Assembly: GCA_964475835.1 (NCBI GenBank)
Contig: CAYYYL010000030.1
Coordinates: 1 to 33,742 of the forward strand
Direction: 5' to 3'
Length of the DNA: 33,742 bases
From: JABDCI01 sp964475835
GTDB lineage: Bacteria; Verrucomicrobiota; Verrucomicrobiia; JABWAM01
Position numbers and translations under genes: made by a program. The notes under the pieces were generated by a model. It saw nothing but the letters and a program-made list of their open reading frames with translations. It was not told the DNA's origin and did no database searches. This document shows, in pieces, positions 1 through 7,523 of the stretch. Position 1 is the stretch's first letter, and the number at the start of each line of letters is the position of its first letter.

Positions 1-80
1 GGGGACGGGTCATTGTTCAACGTCAGGATATCGATCATTACCTCAAGCAATGCACGCCGCAATTTCACAAGAAATTTTGA
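1..80 (+). CDS. C-terminal end of a small excisionase-like HTH protein (5' end outside window)
   Basis: From base 3 the third frame is open and reads GRVIVQRQDIDHYLKQ before ending at TGA (78-80). A glycine-arginine turn, a short hydrophobic strand (VIV), a basic residue, then a D-x-x-x-YL helix is the usual ending of MerR/excisionase-type winged helix-turn-helix proteins (HTH_17 type), where it forms the wing and last helix. Only about 25 residues are visible, so the assignment rests on this short pattern. If correct, the protein binds DNA and often accompanies an integrase. The following bases are gene-poor, which suits the edge of an integrated element. It could also be an unrelated short protein tail. 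Confidence 0.4.
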   Translation, partial: GRVIVQRQDIDHYLKQCTPQFHKKF

Positions 81-315
81 GCTTCGATGAAATGGGTGAG
101 GCCTGTTTTTCGAGGGGAATGTAGTTCTGTTTGTAAATCCAACTCCGTTGTAACATTTTAACAAAGGTTCTGCGTTTCCAGAGTGAATCTAGGTTGTTCC
201 GAAGATTCTTTCTTCATTACTCCGACAAGCTCTTTTTAGGGGCGTTTGTATTGGGATCAATGAAGGGTGGAATTCTGATGGCATTGCGATGTTCTTTCAA
301 TGTAGCCATCCCTTA

Positions 316-332
316 TCACTCTTAAGGAGTGA
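316..332. repeat. Short inverted repeat (6-bp arms, 5-base loop)
   Basis: TCACTC at 316-321 pairs with GAGTGA at 327-332 around TTAAG. No T-run follows on either strand, so it is not a standard intrinsic terminator. It could be an operator or chance. Confidence 0.3.
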
Positions 333-349
333 GAGTTTAGGTAAAAATT

Positions 350-371
350 GCTAACCCGACTGCTAACCCGA
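350..371. repeat. Two tandem copies of GCTAACCCGA (12-base period)
   Basis: GCTAACCCGA occurs at 350-359 and again at 362-371, separated by CT. Paired 10-base direct repeats in a gene-poor stretch next to an excisionase-like gene could be recombinase or excisionase binding sites. That role is inference; only the repeat itself is seen. Confidence 0.45.
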
Positions 372-511
372 AGCTTTTTTTGAGCGTGTTTTAATGGAAG
401 TGGATGAGAAAGTATTTGTGTGCAAGATGTTTATGATAAACAATATGTGACGTATTGTGATCTGGTGGAAAAAGGTGTGAAACTGTCCTTTTCAATTTCA
501 AGTCGAGTGCC

Positions 512-649
512 TTAAACCGGGCTCAGCCACTCCTCCATGCGACGACGAAGCGTAGCGGCCATCTTGAACAAGCTCAAACGGATTTTTGCTCCGCTTTTCG
601 CCTGACCCAACTGCAAGTCGGGCAAACGCCGGATTTTACCACCGGGCTT
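512..649 (-). pseudogene. Possible frame-shifted 3' remnant (45 codons) following the 636-1013 gene
   Basis: On the minus strand the frame from 649 to a TAA at 512-514 encodes 45 residues, ending KMAATLRRRMEEWLSPV. It looks protein-like: alternating basic and hydrophobic residues and an amphipathic helix. There is no ATG before an in-frame upstream stop (650-652), so it has no good start except a late TTG. It overlaps the end of the gene at 636-1013 in a different frame. A +1 frameshift near 640-650 would join the two into one longer protein. It could also be a non-coding coincidence. Confidence 0.3.
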
Positions 650-1013
650 TTAAGCCGGCCAACAGCCACATGGATAAGGTGATCCCATGACCGCGGGCTT
701 TAGTCGAAACAGGATTCCGTTCGAATGAGGGAGGCTTTTGGCGGGTTTTTGTTTGAAGGCGAGTCGTGGGGCGGCTGTTCAAATAAACACGGGTCGTCCC
801 CTTACGGCGCGTCAGAGCCTGCCGCCATTGATCGTAGTGATGGGCTTTCCAGTCGAAAATCGACGTGGCAAGTCCGATGTCCCGGCCCGCCTTTTCACTC
901 TCCAGCCATTTGTGACGGAGAATCTCATCCATCGGAGGGGTGGGGCTCCCAAAGGTTTCATGCAGAATCTCCTCCATGCGACTTTCGGTTTGGTTTTCTA
1001 CATTAGGATACAT
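636..1013 (-). CDS. Small protein of unknown function with an HKW-x-SEKAG-x-DIG motif
   Basis: The predicted 125-residue protein starts with ATG at 1013; a second ATG at residue 13 (MEEILHETFG) is equally plausible. The central part (residues about 28-66) contains DEILRHKWLESEKAGRDIG followed by a DW...WRQA helix. This resembles short uncharacterised bacterial proteins that share a KW-x-SE-x-AG-x-D-x-G motif, so this part is probably real coding sequence. The last third is basic and low in hydrophobic order, and the frame ends near a second open frame (512-649), which suggests a frameshift close to the 3' end. No enzyme domain, signal peptide or membrane segment is seen. Function unknown. Confidence 0.5.
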   Translation of the reverse strand: MYPNVENQTESRMEEILHETFGSPTPPMDEILRHKWLESEKAGRDIGLATSIFDWKAHHYDQWRQALTRRKGTTRVYLNSRPTTRLQTKTRQKPPSFERNPVSTKARGHGITLSMWLLAGLKARW

Positions 1014-1074
1014 AGCCGCATACTATAGCAGAAAAAGTGCCAAAAGCAAACTAGGGAAAAGAAACGATTTTATG

Positions 1075-1097
1075 GCAAAAAAGAGTCAAAGTGACTC
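1075..1097 (-). terminator. Likely intrinsic terminator downstream of lpxA
   Basis: Read on the minus strand, GAGTCA-CTT-TGACTC forms a six-pair hairpin followed at once by six T residues. It starts about 40 bases after the lpxA stop. A second weaker hairpin (CACTTTT / AAAAGTG, about 1097-1116) sits between the stop and this one. The stem is only half G+C, so strength is uncertain, but position and T-run both fit. Confidence 0.55.
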
Positions 1098-1137
1098 ACT
1101 TTTGAACCAAAAAGTGTCTAAAATTGCTCAATCCTGT

Positions 1138-1947
1138 TTAATCCTGCTCACCCAAGTCGGTGGGCTTTGAGCGGGGGCGACCGATTCCGCGCTTCGATTT
1201 TTGGATGAAATCAAGGAGTAGATGGACTTCTGAAGTCAAAGCTTTCTTTTGAACCGCCTCGATTCCCTGGGTCAGATTGAGTCCCTGCATAAAAAGGATG
1301 GAATAGGCTCCCTTGAGGTTGGAGCGTTGATCGGGGGCGAAACCGGATCGTTTGAGTCCCACGGCATTGAGCCCCACCAATTCATTGTTTTCGACGGCCA
1401 TGCAGAAAGGGGGGACATCCTTGCTGATGCGGGAGAGGCCTCGGATCATGGCAAGCGTGCCGATGCGGCAGTGTTGATGAACGACGGCTCCTCCCCCGAG
1501 AAACGCCCGATCTTGAACCTCGACATATCCGCCCAAAAGAACGCCGTTGACCACGATGACATGGTTGCCAAGGGTGCAGTTATGCCCCACGTGGCAGTGA
1601 GCCATGAGGAAATTATCGTCTCCGATGATCGTGGCGGAACCTTCAGTGGTTCCTCGGTGGATGGTGACGTGTTCCCGGATTTTGTTTCGATGGCCCAGGG
1701 TAAGATGGGAAACCGCACCGCGGTATGCGAGGTCCTGTGGGGTGCCTCCCAGGACACAGCCTGCATGAACCTCGTTCTCTTCTCCAAGGGTCGTATGTCC
1801 CGTGAGATGACAATGGGGGCCGATGACGCAGCGTGTTCCGATCCGAACATGTTCGTCAATGACGGTGTAGGGGCCAACCCGGACATCGGCACCGAGTTGG
1901 GCCGAAGGGTGGATGACCGCGGTGGGATGGATGAGAGGCGGATTCAA
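1138..1947 (-). CDS. lpxA: Acyl-ACP--UDP-N-acetylglucosamine O-acyltransferase (LpxA)
   Basis: The 269-residue length matches the LpxA family (about 260). The N-terminal 190 residues are hexapeptide repeats of a left-handed beta-helix, from IHPTAVIHPSAQLG onward. The signature IREHVTIHRGT is at residues 90-100. The catalytic region reads MAHCHVGHNC, where His122 matches the general base of the E. coli enzyme (His125). The GLKRSGF element precedes a helical C-terminal domain. LpxA performs the first step of lipid A synthesis in the cytoplasm, moving a 3-hydroxyacyl chain from ACP to UDP-GlcNAc, so an LPS-type outer membrane is implied. The start is TTG, with a GGAG sequence about six bases upstream. 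The usual partners lpxD, fabZ and lpxB are not beside it. A MITE-like element lies 61 bases upstream. Confidence 0.93.
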   Translation of the reverse strand: MNPPLIHPTAVIHPSAQLGADVRVGPYTVIDEHVRIGTRCVIGPHCHLTGHTTLGEENEVHAGCVLGGTPQDLAYRGAVSHLTLGHRNKIREHVTIHRGTTEGSATIIGDDNFLMAHCHVGHNCTLGNHVIVVNGVLLGGYVEVQDRAFLGGGAVVHQHCRIGTLAMIRGLSRISKDVPPFCMAVENNELVGLNAVGLKRSGFAPDQRSNLKGAYSILFMQGLNLTQGIEAVQKKALTSEVHLLLDFIQKSKRGIGRPRSKPTDLGEQD

Positions 1948-1984
1948 TGGCGCTCCACTATGAGGGGTGGAGGGCCAAACTTCA

Positions 1985-2017
1985 AGCAGCCTGCGAACAG
2001 GTGCTTAGCAGGCTGCT
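1985..2017. repeat. Short inverted copy of the MITE terminal motif beside its left end
   Basis: AGCAGCCTG (1985-1993) is the exact reverse complement of CAGGCTGCT (2009-2017), the outer part of the MITE left terminal repeat. The 15 bases between them would form the loop of a hairpin. It may be a scar of an earlier end or insertion, or a fold that works with the element. Seen directly; role unknown. Confidence 0.45.
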
Positions 2018-2281
2018 GAAAAAGTAACAACGGTCGCGTTGCGAGCGATTTTGGCCGTGAACAAGGCGAGATCGCATGGGGATATCCGCAGCGATCTCGC
2101 CATGCGAGCGCAACGCAGTTCACGGCCAAAATAGCCGCAACCCTCTGGGCGGCATGCATTTAGCCAACTGGCTTCGTTGCTCGCGACTTACAGTCCCACT
2201 TTGGGGGATGCTCGTCGCTCGCGTCTCGCCATTCGTCCAAATGCATTTTCGCGCGGCCATTGGTACTTTTTCAGCAGCCTG
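2009..2281. mobile_element. MITE-like non-autonomous element with 18-bp terminal inverted repeats
   Basis: CAGGCTGCTGAAAAAGTA at 2009-2026 is the exact reverse complement of the sequence at 2264-2281. The 273-bp unit has no credible ORF. Its left half is a nested palindrome: ATTTTGGCCGTGAAC (2048-2062) pairs with 2118-2132, and inside it GGCGAGATCGC (2065-2075) pairs with 2091-2101. The right half holds a looser pair (ATGCATTT near 2154 and AAATGCAT near 2240). Terminal motifs of the form CAGGCTGCTGAAAAAG are widespread at the ends of short bacterial repeats, which supports a transposase-mobilised MITE. No transposase is encoded in the window. No clear target duplication was found. The right end reaches into the manA coding region. 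Confidence 0.75.
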
Positions 2282-3242
2282 TTAGGATGAATTCCCGATC
2301 ATGGCCAAGCGGGGTCAGGGTGTGTGGGCTTGCGCTTAGAAGAATGGTCTCACCCTCTTCGACCCTTGTCGGTTCATTTGTGGGGGATGAGATTTGAATC
2401 GGGCCTTTAAGAACATGAAGAATGGAGGTCTTTCCCTTCAGGGGGAGTTCAACTTGCAGGCGGATGTGTCGGACGCTGAAGCTTTCACACTCGGCAAGAA
2501 GGCTGACAGCATTGCCGTGTGGTTCAGACGATTCGATCTTCGGTTTGACGATGGAAGGCTCGAAGTCCTGGAAGTTGGTGCTTCGCAAGGTTTGTTCCAC
2601 ATGGAGTTCCCGTGGTTTGCCATCCAGGCCCAGATGGCCCCAATCGTAGGCGCGGTAGGTGGTGTCGGAATTTTGCTGAATTTCCAGAATAAGACACCCT
2701 GCGTCGATGGCGTGCAGACGTCCGGAGGGAACGAACATGGTGTCTCCGCGTTGGACGGGGATGCGGTGGAGCAATTCCTCAAGGGTCTGTTGTTGCAATC
2801 CCATCTCAAAGGCTTCACGCGTGACACCTTTTCGAAGTCCCGCGATCAGGGCTGCGCCGGGTTGGGTGGCGAGGAGGTACCATAGTTCGGTCTTGGGCTC
2901 CCCCTTCAATTCCGCAGCGAGGGCGGCGGGCGGGTGGACCTGGAGGGAAAGGCGTTCTTCGGCATCAAGAAGTTTAACGAGAAGGGGAAAACGGCGCCCG
3001 GGTTCCCATGGACATCCCATGATCGTGGTTCCATGTTCGTCGAGGAGCCAGCGGATGGTCTTGCCTTGAAATGGGCCGGAAGCGATCACGCTTTCGTTGT
3101 CGGGACGGTCGGAAATTTCCCAACTTTCACCAATTTTCTTGCCTTCAGGAGCCTGGGTATGGTTTGGAACACGGGCGATCGCTCCATTGCCCCACGGGCG
3201 TTCTTTATAAATCGGATGAAACTTAAAAAGAGACTGTTTCAT
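2271..3242 (-). CDS. manA: Mannose-6-phosphate isomerase, class I (cupin type)
   Basis: This zinc-dependent isomerase interconverts mannose 6-phosphate and fructose 6-phosphate, feeding GDP-mannose and cell-surface sugars or allowing mannose use. The 323-residue protein matches the short class I form (about 315 in Bacillus). It begins KFHPIYKERPWG, the typical N-terminus. The metal-binding set is visible: Gln101 and His103 in SLQVHPP, Glu119 in TELWY and His177 in PSGRLHAI, followed by LEIQQNSDTTYRAYDWG. The ATG at 3242 is chosen over an upstream start at 3338 because homology begins there and GAAGAAG precedes it. The last codons (TGC, stop) lie inside the right terminal repeat of the MITE-like element, so the native 3' end was probably replaced without loss of the core fold. 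ftsK is divergent. Confidence 0.92.
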   Translation of the reverse strand: MKQSLFKFHPIYKERPWGNGAIARVPNHTQAPEGKKIGESWEISDRPDNESVIASGPFQGKTIRWLLDEHGTTIMGCPWEPGRRFPLLVKLLDAEERLSLQVHPPAALAAELKGEPKTELWYLLATQPGAALIAGLRKGVTREAFEMGLQQQTLEELLHRIPVQRGDTMFVPSGRLHAIDAGCLILEIQQNSDTTYRAYDWGHLGLDGKPRELHVEQTLRSTNFQDFEPSIVKPKIESSEPHGNAVSLLAECESFSVRHIRLQVELPLKGKTSILHVLKGPIQISSPTNEPTRVEEGETILLSASPHTLTPLGHDREFILTGC

Positions 3243-3252
3243 ATCTTCTTCT

Positions 3253-3274
3253 CTACCAATTAGTTGCGTGGTAG
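3253..3274. promoter_or_regulatory. Inverted repeat between divergent manA and ftsK
   Basis: CTACCA (3253-3258) and TGGTAG (3269-3274) are perfect 6-bp arms around ten bases, about 14 bases upstream of the manA ATG in the divergent gap. It could be an operator acting on either gene. No convincing -35/-10 pair was found for either direction, so the role is speculative. Confidence 0.25.
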
Positions 3275-3326
3275 GGTAATTCTTGCTCCATAAGACGCAT
3301 TGGTGCATAAACCTTCCTTGATACAA

Positions 3327-5702
3327 ATGGCGAAACAAGCAAAAAACGCGTTAAGTCGAGAGCTGACGGGAATCATCTGTTTGTCCACCAGCATTTTGCT
3401 TGCGTGCAGTCTCTATTCATACAATTGGCGAGACATCGGGTATCTTCACACGTCCACAGGGGCGGTTACCAACGACAACTGGTTTGGGATTTTTGGAGCT
3501 TATCTGGCTTTCTGCATCTACTCCTTGATTGGATGGAGTGCCAACGTGGTTCCCATGGTTCTCCTTTTCCTGGGAGCTTGCGCTCTGTTTCGCCGGGATT
3601 TTTTTCTGGGGCGTAGTGCCTGGTGGATGTTGGGATTTGTGTTATCCCTGACCTGCCTGATTCAGGTGGGGGTGGGAGATCATGTGAGCTGGGTGGATGA
3701 GCGTCACAACAACAACGTGCGGGGGATTGGGGGATTGTTGGGGTTTGCCGTGGGAAGCAAGATTTTTCAGCCGGTTTTTGGGAAGGTGGGGCCTCCCATT
3801 ATTTTTACGGTGCTCACTCTTGCCAGCTTGTTCATGGCGTTTCAGTTGCAGCCGAAGGCGATTTATGAGTGGGTGATGGAGCGTTTGCAGGAGCGAAAAA
3901 TGCGACGCCGGGAGAAGGCCCTTCGAAGCGGGGATTTGAAGAAGGTCCTTCGCACTCGCGAGGAGGAGATTGCGGAACGTCAGCGATTGATTGAACGGGA
4001 GCTTGCCCGTCGAGGGAGACGTCTGCCACCTGAGTCTCGTGAAGAGGAGGAGGAAGGAACGGGCCTGGAGGATTCTGAGCCTCTGTTTCCGGAGGAAATC
4101 CGGCCGGTGAAACAGGAATACAAGATCAACCGGCCTGTACGATCGAAGCCCGTTTCCAAACCCGTGGCTCAATCCACATCGGTTGGCCCTTACACGCTTC
4201 CGCCCCACGATCTGCTTCATGGAGCCGTGGAGGAGGTCGGGTTGATTGATACGAAGGAGGAGATCTCAATTCGGGGGGCCCTTATTGAAACCACGCTTCG
4301 CGATTTCGGCATTCAAGTACGTATGGGCGAAATCACTCAGGGGGCCACGATCACACGCTTTGAGTTGATTCCCTCACCGGGGGTGAAGGTGGAGCGCATT
4401 GTAAACCTTCAAAATAATCTTTCCCTCGCCCTCAAAGCGGAGAAGGTGAACATCCTTGCGCCCGTGGCTGGAAAGGGGACGGTGGGGATAGAGGTGGCCA
4501 ATACGTCCAAGGCCCCGGTGTTGATTCGTGAGTTGATTGAAAGCTCCGAGTTTCAGCATTCCCGGGCAAAGATCCCACTCGCCATTGGAAAGGATGTCTA
4601 TGGCAAGACGTTGATCGCGGATCTGGCTGAAATGCCCCATCTGTTGATTGCGGGGTCCACGGGATCGGGAAAATCCGTTTGTATCAATGCAATCCTTTCC
4701 AGCATCCTTTACAAGTTTTCCCCGGATGACATCCGCTTGATTTTGATCGATCCGAAAGTGGTGGAGCTCCAGGTCTACAACTCGCTTCCCCATCTGGTGG
4801 TGCCGGTGGTGAGTGATCCCAAAAAGGTGATCGTGGCCCTCCGCTGGGTGATTCGTGAGATGGAGAAACGCTACACGATTATGGCCAAGGTCGGAGTTCG
4901 AAACATCGCCGCGTTCAATGCCCGGGCGAAGCACTCCAAGGCGGCATCCAAACCCGAGCCTGTCAAGGTGCCGGAGGAGGGGGAGGAGGTTCAACAGGTG
5001 TTGATTCCCGAGGAGAATGTGGTGATTCCGGACAAATTGCCGTATATCGTTGTTTTCATCGATGAGCTTGCGGACTTGATGTTGACGGCACCCGTGGATG
5101 CCGAGGATGCGATCACGCGCATCACCCAGATGGCGCGAGCGGCAGGGATTCATCTCATCGTCGCGACCCAGACGCCCCGGGCGGATATTGTGACGGGAAC
5201 CATCAAGACGAATCTTCCCTCGAAGATCTCGTTCCGTGTGGCTTCCAAAATCGATTCACGGGTCATTTTGGACGAAAATGGAGCGGAAAATCTTTTGGGT
5301 AAGGGGGACATGTTCTACAAATCCTCCGATTCCTCGGTGCTGGTTCGGGCCCAGGGGGCGTTCATTTCGGACGATGAGGTGCGGACGGTGGTGGAGTTCT
5401 GTGCAAAGCAGGCGCCCGCGCTTTACGATACGGAAATTCAAGAGAAGCTTTCAAAACCCGCGGCGGTGGAGGGCGAGTCCAGTGATGAGGACGAGGAGTT
5501 GATCGACAAATGCATTCAGGTGATCCGTCAGGAGGGACGTGCCTCAACTTCCCTGCTTCAGAGGCGGTTGCGACTCGGGTATACCCGTGCGGCGCGAGTG
5601 ATGGATACGCTTGAGGAGCGGGGAGTGGTGGGACCGGCCCAGGGATCGAAGGATCGGGAAATCCTCATCCGTCTTGATGGGGCTCCGGCTGAGGATTCGT
5701 GA
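3327..5702 (+). CDS. ftsK: DNA translocase FtsK/SpoIIIE
   Basis: FtsK is a septum-located hexameric motor that pumps chromosome ends during cell division and activates dimer resolution. The predicted 791-residue protein has several N-terminal membrane segments (about residues 15-180), then a basic/acidic charged linker (about 180-290). Next come the alpha/beta motor and a C-terminal gamma winged helix (about residues 715-785, ending SKDREILI). The Walker A motif GSTGSGKS is at 443-450 and Walker B VVFIDELADLM places Asp at 579. QMARAAGIHLIVATQTPR and SKISFRVASKIDSR are family hallmarks. The ATG at 3327 begins MAKQAKNAL; a TTG at 3300 would add nine residues, and neither has a good ribosome site. 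The last 38 bases overlap the 3' end of the convergent EamA gene. Confidence 0.95.
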   Translation: MAKQAKNALSRELTGIICLSTSILLACSLYSYNWRDIGYLHTSTGAVTNDNWFGIFGAYLAFCIYSLIGWSANVVPMVLLFLGACALFRRDFFLGRSAWWMLGFVLSLTCLIQVGVGDHVSWVDERHNNNVRGIGGLLGFAVGSKIFQPVFGKVGPPIIFTVLTLASLFMAFQLQPKAIYEWVMERLQERKMRRREKALRSGDLKKVLRTREEEIAERQRLIERELARRGRRLPPESREEEEEGTGLEDSEPLFPEEIRPVKQEYKINRPVRSKPVSKPVAQSTSVGPYTLPPHDLLHGAVEEVGLIDTKEEISIRGALIETTLRDFGIQVRMGEITQGATITRFELIPSPGVKVERIVNLQNNLSLALKAEKVNILAPVAGKGTVGIEVANTSKAPVLIRELIESSEFQHSRAKIPLAIGKDVYGKTLIADLAEMPHLLIAGSTGSGKSVCINAILSSILYKFSPDDIRLILIDPKVVELQVYNSLPHLVVPVVSDPKKVIVALRWVIREMEKRYTIMAKVGVRNIAAFNARAKHSKAASKPEPVKVPEEGEEVQQVLIPEENVVIPDKLPYIVVFIDELADLMLTAPVDAEDAITRITQMARAAGIHLIVATQTPRADIVTGTIKTNLPSKISFRVASKIDSRVILDENGAENLLGKGDMFYKSSDSSVLVRAQGAFISDDEVRTVVEFCAKQAPALYDTEIQEKLSKPAAVEGESSDEDEELIDKCIQVIRQEGRASTSLLQRRLRLGYTRAARVMDTLEERGVVGPAQGSKDREILIRLDGAPAEDS

Positions 5703-6660
5703 CGGTTCGTCGTTCCGTCTGGATCAGGATGTTTGCTGCGAGGATAAGGGTTCCCCCCAGTGCGAGAGACCATGTGAGGTGTTCGTTCGGGTAGTTCACG
5801 TGATGCCGGGAGGAAAGCATAGCGGGAAGAAAAAGGGCGATAACCGTGGCGAAAATGGGTTCGGTGCAATAGATCAACCCGGCCTGGATGGCAGACACCC
5901 TGGGTTGCCACGTATTCATGAGGGTGTAGGGTGCCAGGGTGCAGAGGATGGAAAGAATGATGGAGTCGAAAAGGATGGCGGGAGGTGAATGGATGTGGAC
6001 GAAATCAAGAAGGCTGCTTGAAGTGGCCAGGGATAGAGAGAGGAAGAGGAGGCTTCCCACGACGAACATGGAAAGGGTCACAAGGGAGGCCCTGTTTTTG
6101 TTGAATGTCGGTTGATCCAGCACCAGGATTTGCCCCGTAAAAAAAAGGGAGGCCAGAAGGGTTTCGAATTCGCCCCGTCCGAGTTTTAATGTTTTCCAGT
6201 CCATTTGTGAGAGGACGGCCACCCCGAGGAGCACCATCAGACTGCTTGCGCCGACTCGGAGGGATGGCAGGCGGCGATTTCGAAGGGCGAAAAGGATGGG
6301 GAGGATCAGGCAGTAGAGTTGGGTCAAAAACGCCGAGGTGGAGGCGGTCGTATATTGCAGGCCGTCGATTTGGAAAAGGAGACCGATCCCGCCCGTCAGG
6401 CCCAGGAGCATCCCCTGCAACCCCTCCTTGGTCCGTAGGGTTGGCAGTTGTCGGGCATTCCAGATCACCAGGAGAAAAGTGGCGAGAAGAAAACGAAAGG
6501 CGACACTGGCGGAGGCAATGAACCATCCGTTGCTTCCAGGTGAGATCTGGGTTTGGGCAAGCGAGAGCCCCTTGCTGAGGGGAAAGGTCAAACCCCAGAA
6601 GGCGGTTCCCAATGCCAGCATGAAAACGGGGCGAAGTCGCGAGGAGGATTGGGGGGTCAT
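5665..6660 (-). CDS. EamA/DMT-superfamily membrane transporter
   Basis: The predicted 331-residue protein has about ten hydrophobic segments arranged as two EamA repeats. The first starts LALGTAFWGLTFPLSKG; the second has the ending CTEPIFATVIALFLPAML, typical of this family. Members export or import metabolites such as amino acids or nucleotide bases; the substrate cannot be told from sequence. The ATG at 6660 overlaps the stop of the upstream gene as ATGA, so translation is probably coupled; an upstream TTG (6678) is less likely. It is the last gene of the valS run and overlaps ftsK tail to tail by 38 bases. A loop near residues 270-285 (SSRHHVNYPNEH) between the last helices is longer than usual. 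Confidence 0.85.
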   Translation of the reverse strand: MTPQSSSRLRPVFMLALGTAFWGLTFPLSKGLSLAQTQISPGSNGWFIASASVAFRFLLATFLLVIWNARQLPTLRTKEGLQGMLLGLTGGIGLLFQIDGLQYTTASTSAFLTQLYCLILPILFALRNRRLPSLRVGASSLMVLLGVAVLSQMDWKTLKLGRGEFETLLASLFFTGQILVLDQPTFNKNRASLVTLSMFVVGSLLFLSLSLATSSSLLDFVHIHSPPAILFDSIILSILCTLAPYTLMNTWQPRVSAIQAGLIYCTEPIFATVIALFLPAMLSSRHHVNYPNEHLTWSLALGGTLILAANILIQTERRTVTNPQPEPHQDG

Positions 6661-7484
6661 GGCGGGGGATGGCTCCAATGACAGGCGATGACCCGATGAC
6701 GGGTTCGCTCCCGCGGGGCGATCTCACCCGGTGGAGCGATCTCCCACATCCATTCCTCATCGGCGACGATGGATTTCGCCTCGCTCACAAGAGGTTGGAT
6801 TCGGGGATCGTTGTTTGCGTGAAGGGTCTCGGCTTCAATGTCCGTGATCAGGCATGCACGGGGACACGTGCGAAGGAACTGCAAGTGCCTTTCGCGAATG
6901 GAGGAGGCCAGGTTGAAGAGTTCGGCTTCCGAATAGAGGGGAAGATTGTTTTCCCCCGTGAGAGATCGAAGGAGCTGGATCGGTTGAGTGGGAAGCTGAC
7001 TAAGAACATTGACGGAGGCGACGAAATCAGTCCTGTCGGGGGCCAAAAGCGTGAAGGGATCCGGCTCAGGAAGAGATGGTTTTTTTGGACTCTTACGCGC
7101 CCGGTGGATGATTTGATGTGCGGCGACGGCAACTCCGGAGATGTCCCGGGCAAGGACTCGGACATTTTTGAGCTCGCTGGCCCGTCGGACGGTTTCTTTG
7201 GGATGAAGGATGTCCACGAGATGAACTTCCTCGAATTCCCGGCTTAATTCCTCCAACGGCACATCGAGCAGCCATCCACTTCCCAGGATGACAGCGAGCC
7301 GTTTTTGAGAGCATTTCCTGGCGCTGGAGAGCAGGAAGGTCCGGGTGTGGTTCAGGTGGGAATTCCATGCGGTGGAGCATCGTTTTGCACGGGCTTTGAT
7401 GGCGATGCTTTCGTAAAGGTAACCGAGGTCACGCGCGATGGGATCGCATCGAGTGGTCCATGACTGCCAGAATTCCCAGATCAT
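6657..7484 (-). CDS. SAM-dependent methyltransferase-like protein, function unknown
   Basis: The 275-residue protein has a Rossmann-type start: RLAVILGSGWLLDVPLEELS (residues 62-81), then a strand ending in an acidic residue, VHLVDILHP (87-95). These match motif I and the cofactor-binding acidic position of class I methyltransferases, although GSGWLLD differs from the common GxGxG. A later segment (DFVASVNVLSQLP) fits motif IV, with no catalytic signature such as NPPY. The first 60 residues are helical and basic. It sits between a protein-methyltransferase-like gene (39 bases upstream) and an EamA gene (ATGA overlap), so the three are probably co-transcribed with valS. The substrate is unknown, and a non-enzymatic SAM-fold role is possible. 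Confidence 0.6.
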   Translation of the reverse strand: MIWEFWQSWTTRCDPIARDLGYLYESIAIKARAKRCSTAWNSHLNHTRTFLLSSARKCSQKRLAVILGSGWLLDVPLEELSREFEEVHLVDILHPKETVRRASELKNVRVLARDISGVAVAAHQIIHRARKSPKKPSLPEPDPFTLLAPDRTDFVASVNVLSQLPTQPIQLLRSLTGENNLPLYSEAELFNLASSIRERHLQFLRTCPRACLITDIEAETLHANNDPRIQPLVSEAKSIVADEEWMWEIAPPGEIAPRERTRHRVIACHWSHPPP

Positions 7485-7523
7485 AATTGAAATATCGGGG
7501 CGCTCGTGAGGTTTTCCAAGGGA

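Larger units (their letters stand above)
81..511. other. Gene-poor, AT-richer stretch without a credible CDS
   Basis: No frame on either strand holds a convincing gene. The stretch looks richer in A and T than the rest of the window (judged by eye). It contains a small inverted repeat (TCACTC, five-base loop, GAGTGA, 316-332) and a 12-base tandem repeat (350-371). No tRNA, rRNA or CRISPR pattern was seen. It lies between an excisionase-like tail and a possibly broken reverse-strand gene, so decayed accessory DNA is the simplest reading. Confidence 0.5.

Noticed and set aside
940..1170. 76-codon plus-strand frame near the lpxA end
   Set aside because: Runs through the terminator hairpins and the lpxA 3' end; composition is not protein-like.
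1249..2019. 256-codon open frame opposite lpxA
   Set aside because: Mirror of the LpxA hexapeptide repeats; no protein-like hydrophobic order.
4374..5153. 259-codon open frame opposite ftsK
   Set aside because: Antisense shadow of the FtsK motor region, rich in His and Arg and without domains.
6005..6760. 251-codon frame overlapping the EamA gene
   Set aside because: Same-strand alternate frame with proline/arginine-rich composition; the EamA frame has clear membrane segments.
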